Shown here piece after piece: positions 60,120 to 64,000 of a DNA stretch of 64,000 bases (position 1 is its first letter; every line of letters begins with the position of its first letter). The notes under the pieces were generated by a model, which was given only the letters and a program-made list of their open reading frames with translations, was not told the origin of the DNA and searched no databases. The position numbers and the translations under genes were made by a program. This DNA is from Paludibacteraceae bacterium (GTDB lineage: Bacteria > Bacteroidota > Bacteroidia > Bacteroidales > Paludibacteraceae), in NCBI GenBank assembly GCA_016283095.1, contig JAEEMG010000058.1, forward strand, positions 40,252 through 104,251, in the 5' to 3' direction.

Positions 60120-61126
60120 TTAATCAATTTGCCATTCAACGTATATTTCACCTCTCCTTCATCCCCAATGAATTTGACGTACCAACCTTCTTTCAACGTT
60201 GCGTCTGCCACTGGTATGAATTCATTATAATGACTGGTAGTGCCACTTTTCTTGTTAGAAACGGTGTATCTTGCCTGACGACGGAATTCCTGAGTCAAAT
60301 TGCCCCATGGGTATTCAAATGGTTTCACTTTTCCTGTCTTTTCATCAAACAATTTCACATTCACAGCTCCAGAGTTGATTTTCAATCCTCTCTTCTTCAT
60401 TCTTGATGTGGTTGTGTATCCTCTTTTACTTAGATATGACATTTTATCAGTAAGATCATGCTTCATGAATTCCTCATCATCGTTGAATGCTTTGCTGACC
60501 CATCTTTTGAATCTGTTGCCTTGTGCTGTATAACAATCATCATAAACAAGACTGTACTTGATATATCTTAACATCTTGGTGTTGAACTTGATAGCTCCTT
60601 TTGGTCTACTTGTGACTACTAGAGTATCGTTCTTCTTTTCAAAGGTTTTCCCCCATGATATAGCTCTTGGTGTATCGAAGATCAAATCGCCTGCCAACTC
60701 ATCAAAAACTCCTGTGCCAAGAAAGTCAAGTCCGTGGATAACTAAAGCACCACTTCTGACCTTGAGCTTTGAGAAACAATGATTGCCGGCAAATACAAGG
60801 TCTGGAAGCCATATCCTGTTATGTTCATGTCTGTAGAACAGGCTGTCTGTAAGACCGACAACCTTGAATCTTCCAACAGCAGAAGGAATGACCACGTCAG
60901 TCAAATTCTCGTCGACTTTTATTGCCATTATTTCTCCTGCCTGATAGAATTTGTCAGGTCCTGTTATGGCGTCCGGAGATTCTTTGGGGTTTGTCACAAG
61001 GTATGTGACCAGAACCTTGTATGAGATTCCGTCTTTTTCAATGACATCACCTGTCGAGTATTCTTGAGCGAATAGGTTAATTGCATTTAAGATGAAGGCA
61101 ATAATAATATAAATTTTGCGTGTCAT
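60116..61126 (-). CDS. Secreted LRR/BspA-like hypothetical protein, paralog
   Basis: IKVDENLTDVVIPSAVGRFKVVGLTDSLFYRHEHNRIWLPDLVFAGNHCFSKLKVRSGALVIHG; ATGA overlap with the downstream gene. Confidence 0.65.
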   Translation of the reverse strand: MTRKIYIIIAFILNAINLFAQEYSTGDVIEKDGISYKVLVTYLVTNPKESPDAITGPDKFYQAGEIMAIKVDENLTDVVIPSAVGRFKVVGLTDSLFYRHEHNRIWLPDLVFAGNHCFSKLKVRSGALVIHGLDFLGTGVFDELAGDLIFDTPRAISWGKTFEKKNDTLVVTSRPKGAIKFNTKMLRYIKYSLVYDDCYTAQGNRFKRWVSKAFNDDEEFMKHDLTDKMSYLSKRGYTTTSRMKKRGLKINSGAVNVKLFDEKTGKVKPFEYPWGNLTQEFRRQARYTVSNKKSGTTSHYNEFIPVADATLKEGWYVKFIGDEGEVKYTLNGKLIK

Positions 61127-61335
61127 TCTTCAGATATCGTTTATTTCATAATACGGTACAAAGTTAGTTATTTTCTTAATGCTCTATTTTTAAATTTCTT
61201 TTAATTATGTTAAAAAAACAAATTTGTTGGACTACAATATGGGGCGAAAATGGAGTTTCAGGAAACTCCCAAAAGAGTTTTCATCTTTTGTTTTATTTGG
61301 ATTATGCAAATAGAGGGAGACTGTAGCCCAAATTT

Positions 61336-61905
61336 TTAATTATGATGGAATTTGATTGGCGTTTTTCTCAATTTATACAGGAGCCAAAACAAAAAGACTG
61401 AATATACAAGTAAAGACAGCATAAAAGTTGTCATATACTGATATGGCAGTAATCCGGATATGACCAACATTATTATTGTCGGTATTGTGATAAACCAAGT
61501 TGTCAAAGAGTTTCTAAACTCAGAGATGAATTGTATAAGACTACATATACACCATACAGTAAAGTTGGCATATGTCATATAATGAAAAAAAGTCGGAAAC
61601 AGATCTGTGAAGTAGAGAATTACTGCGATTAAATTACTGAATATAGTTAGTTTAAAGCCGCAAAATGAAGCTTCTTCTATAAATTGGAATATTCTTTTTA
61701 TGGAAGCATATCTGTCAACTTTATTCTTGCAATTTTTGCCGTCGACGATGACTTCGTTTTCTTTTATTGGCTCTTTGTTTCCCATGTTTATATACACTAA
61801 TTTAGTAATTATAGAATCGCCTCTGTCAATTTTATCCAAACGGAGAAAGCTTAATTCGAGAAGGATGACGATAATATTAACGTTTTTCTGCGTTATATTC
61901 CTCAA
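61336..61905 (-). CDS. Hypothetical membrane protein
   Basis: Multiple TM segments; overlaps the end of the upstream ORF by 29 bp. Confidence 0.5.
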   Translation of the reverse strand: MRNITQKNVNIIVILLELSFLRLDKIDRGDSIITKLVYINMGNKEPIKENEVIVDGKNCKNKVDRYASIKRIFQFIEEASFCGFKLTIFSNLIAVILYFTDLFPTFFHYMTYANFTVWCICSLIQFISEFRNSLTTWFITIPTIIMLVISGLLPYQYMTTFMLSLLVYSVFLFWLLYKLRKTPIKFHHN

Positions 61906-63178
61906 TAGAGTATGATATCCTTTCCCCGTCAGCTTTTTCGATAATCACACTGTCTGTTGTCACTGAATATTTTGTTTTTAGTAATAGAGAATCGAAATCG
62001 TATGTGAAGCATTTTAACGAAAAAAGTTTTTCTCTATTATCCATGAATTCTTGAAAATCAGGATCTTTCAACGCTTCAATAGGAATTTTTGGGGTCCTTT
62101 TTATTTTCCCAGAAAAGGAAGATCTTGTCAATTCATATTTCTCAGCAAAGTTTTTGACTTTTTCTTTGTATATGTTTATGTAGATATCGTAGCATGCTGA
62201 ACAGATTATGAATGCAGAAACGATTGCAAAGGTTGACACAAGGAACGATTTCCTCACATCTCTGTTTGACTTGATGAAAATAAAGAAATGAGCAATAAGC
62301 AGAGCACATGCAAATAATATTCTCCATATAAGATCATGATAAACCTCTTCTTTGTTTAATATGATGGAGAAGTATACTAATGCGATGATGGCGATCAAAT
62401 TGGCAATCTGTGAGATAATCTTAAAAACTTTTTTATTGTATGGAGTGCTGATTAGCAGGCAATGAAGCGATACAATGAAAAGGAATACAGAGTCATCCAA
62501 GTATGAATAGAAACGATTTCTATATCGACGCATGGGAATTTGATCAGCCAAATTATTAGCTTCGTCAATTACTAACCATAAAAGTCCGATCATTGCAATG
62601 ACACTGATTAAAATATTTAGTATGAAAATGAGTTTGTTCCAACGTTGGTCGGGATTGTCTTCTTCTTCTTTTTTCTGGAAAAAACAAAATAATAGAATGA
62701 ATATGCATGTTGGTGGAATAAAATTGGAACCAAAAAATATTATATTTGTAAGCCCCAAGCATATGATTGTTACCAGCCCGCAAACATATGTCTTTATGAT
62801 GTTGTTTGTCAGAGTTGTATATGAATTGAAAAAGTTATCTTGTTTGCAACAGCTTAAAACACAGGCAAATCCTAAAAATGGAAGTGATAAAATTGTGTTT
62901 CTGCTTAAAATGTGAATCATTGGACATAATGCATACAGAAGAGGACAAAGTATACCAACCGACACATACCAATAAAGCCGGTGCTTCTTGAAATATTCCG
63001 CATTTCTAGCTGTATATGCTAATGCACAACTGAATGTTAACCAAGATTCTCCATAGTCTCCTTTCCCAAATAGAAACGAACAGTCAGGGAAAATATAAGA
63101 CAATATTGCAATAATGCAAAATATTATTTCAATTGGGAATTGTAACAGAATTTTGAATTTCTCATTTCCATTTTTCAT
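61877..63178 (-). CDS. Hypothetical polytopic membrane protein
   Basis: 433 aa; many TM helices; first codons lie inside a heptameric array. Confidence 0.65.
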   Translation of the reverse strand: MKNGNEKFKILLQFPIEIIFCIIAILSYIFPDCSFLFGKGDYGESWLTFSCALAYTARNAEYFKKHRLYWYVSVGILCPLLYALCPMIHILSRNTILSLPFLGFACVLSCCKQDNFFNSYTTLTNNIIKTYVCGLVTIICLGLTNIIFFGSNFIPPTCIFILLFCFFQKKEEEDNPDQRWNKLIFILNILISVIAMIGLLWLVIDEANNLADQIPMRRYRNRFYSYLDDSVFLFIVSLHCLLISTPYNKKVFKIISQIANLIAIIALVYFSIILNKEEVYHDLIWRILFACALLIAHFFIFIKSNRDVRKSFLVSTFAIVSAFIICSACYDIYINIYKEKVKNFAEKYELTRSSFSGKIKRTPKIPIEALKDPDFQEFMDNREKLFSLKCFTYDFDSLLLKTKYSVTTDSVIIEKADGERISYSIEEYNAEKR

Positions 63179-63204
63179 TTCTAATTTCGCATTTTTAATT
63201 TACT
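63157..63204. repeat. Heptameric array (ATTTNNN)x7, one unit 6 bp, spanning the GH9 stop and next start codon
   Basis: ATTTCTC ATTTCC ATTTTTC ATTTCTA ATTTCGC ATTTTTA ATTTACT. Confidence 0.85.
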
Positions 63205-64000
63205 TATACTCTCCTCTGATGAATGCTGTCAAGAATACTAACGGGGCATTCCAGTTGATGGCAGGCTCGTTAGTAGAGTAGCTGCACTCTTCGTCAAGAT
63301 AGGCTCTTGCCGCAAACCTGTTTGTGGGGTACATCGATCTTCCACAGTCTGTTGTCTGCTTCACATTTGGTCCGCCTACCATGTAGCCAGGAATTGGTTC
63401 TTCGATGCCGTCAGTCGCACAGCGTCTGTCGTGGATGTAGTGGGGCGACAAACTGCCGAATCCAGTCACGAAACAGTATCCTGTGCTGTTGCAGCCAAGG
63501 ATGTAGTCAAGACAGTATTGTGCGGCTTCTGTATATTTGTCGGCTTTCATCACCTTCTTGCCCAATGCAAGTATCATTCCGCTGTTGGCGATTTGTCCGT
63601 TGCTTCCCCAAACAAATTCTCTTAATGGCACTTTTCCTGTTTGGTATTTGTACATTGCTAACAGGTTGTCCGCCAATGCTTTGAATCTTTTCTCTACAGC
63701 GTTGATATCAAGTGCTCCGGATATTGCATCCCTGTTGAGCATCAGAGAGATGAGGCCGAGTGTCGCAACGTCGCCCCAGTATGGTACATTGAAAATTTGG
63801 AACAGATTGATGTTCTCCGCATATTTTTTGTCTCCTGTGAGAATCAACAATTCACATGATGCCCAGAATCTTTCGTCGTCTACGCTTTCTGAATCGTATG
63901 TTCCTGTGTTGCAGTCTGGTGGATTGACAAATGGTCGATATTCAGAATGTTTAGACGCGAATTTGTATGCGTATAATGCAGCGTTTTTGGCTTTCTCTGA
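63200..64000 (-). CDS. GH9 endoglucanase, C-terminal part (5' end beyond window)
   Basis: YCLDYILGCNSTGYCFVTGFGSLSPHYIHDRRCATDGIEEPIPGYMVGGPN; EECSYSTNEPAINWNAPLVFLTAF. Frame stays open to position 64000. Confidence 0.93.
   Translation of the reverse strand, partial: SEKAKNAALYAYKFASKHSEYRPFVNPPDCNTGTYDSESVDDERFWASCELLILTGDKKYAENINLFQIFNVPYWGDVATLGLISLMLNRDAISGALDINAVEKRFKALADNLLAMYKYQTGKVPLREFVWGSNGQIANSGMILALGKKVMKADKYTEAAQYCLDYILGCNSTGYCFVTGFGSLSPHYIHDRRCATDGIEEPIPGYMVGGPNVKQTTDCGRSMYPTNRFAARAYLDEECSYSTNEPAINWNAPLVFLTAFIRGEYK

Overview
AT-rich Bacteroidota (Bacteroidales-like) chromosomal window, judged from gene content, T9SS C-terminal sorting domains and TTTG-N19/20-TAnnTTTG promoters. 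It combines housekeeping genes (groES-groEL, prfC, glyA, lptD-like, ribD, a DivIC/FtsB-like gene) with a plant-fibre-degrading, mostly T9SS-exported enzyme set: two GH5, GH9, CE4-GH8, GH11-CBM6 and GH11-GH11-CBM6-GH8. No SusC/SusD pair is present. It also encodes an antiprotease set (two serpins, one large alpha-2-macroglobulin with a degraded thioester motif) and many secreted or lipoprotein hypotheticals. No CRISPR array, rRNA, tRNA or transposase was recognised. The strongest unexplained signal is at 49.8-51.3 kb. A Schlafen/AlbA_2-HATPase-HTH regulator gene has five GACGGAT sites in its promoter, spaced 21/31/21/42 bp (phased to the DNA helix) and bracketing a good -33/-7 promoter. The same motif recurs five times at exactly 21-bp intervals inside its own coding sequence, between the ATPase-like and HTH regions. 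Other signals: degenerate 7-bp tandem arrays abutting stop codons, a REP-like palindrome family, small CTD-bearing T9SS proteins coupled to CTD-less secreted partners, and a GH8 cassette showing gene-conversion-like mosaic identity.
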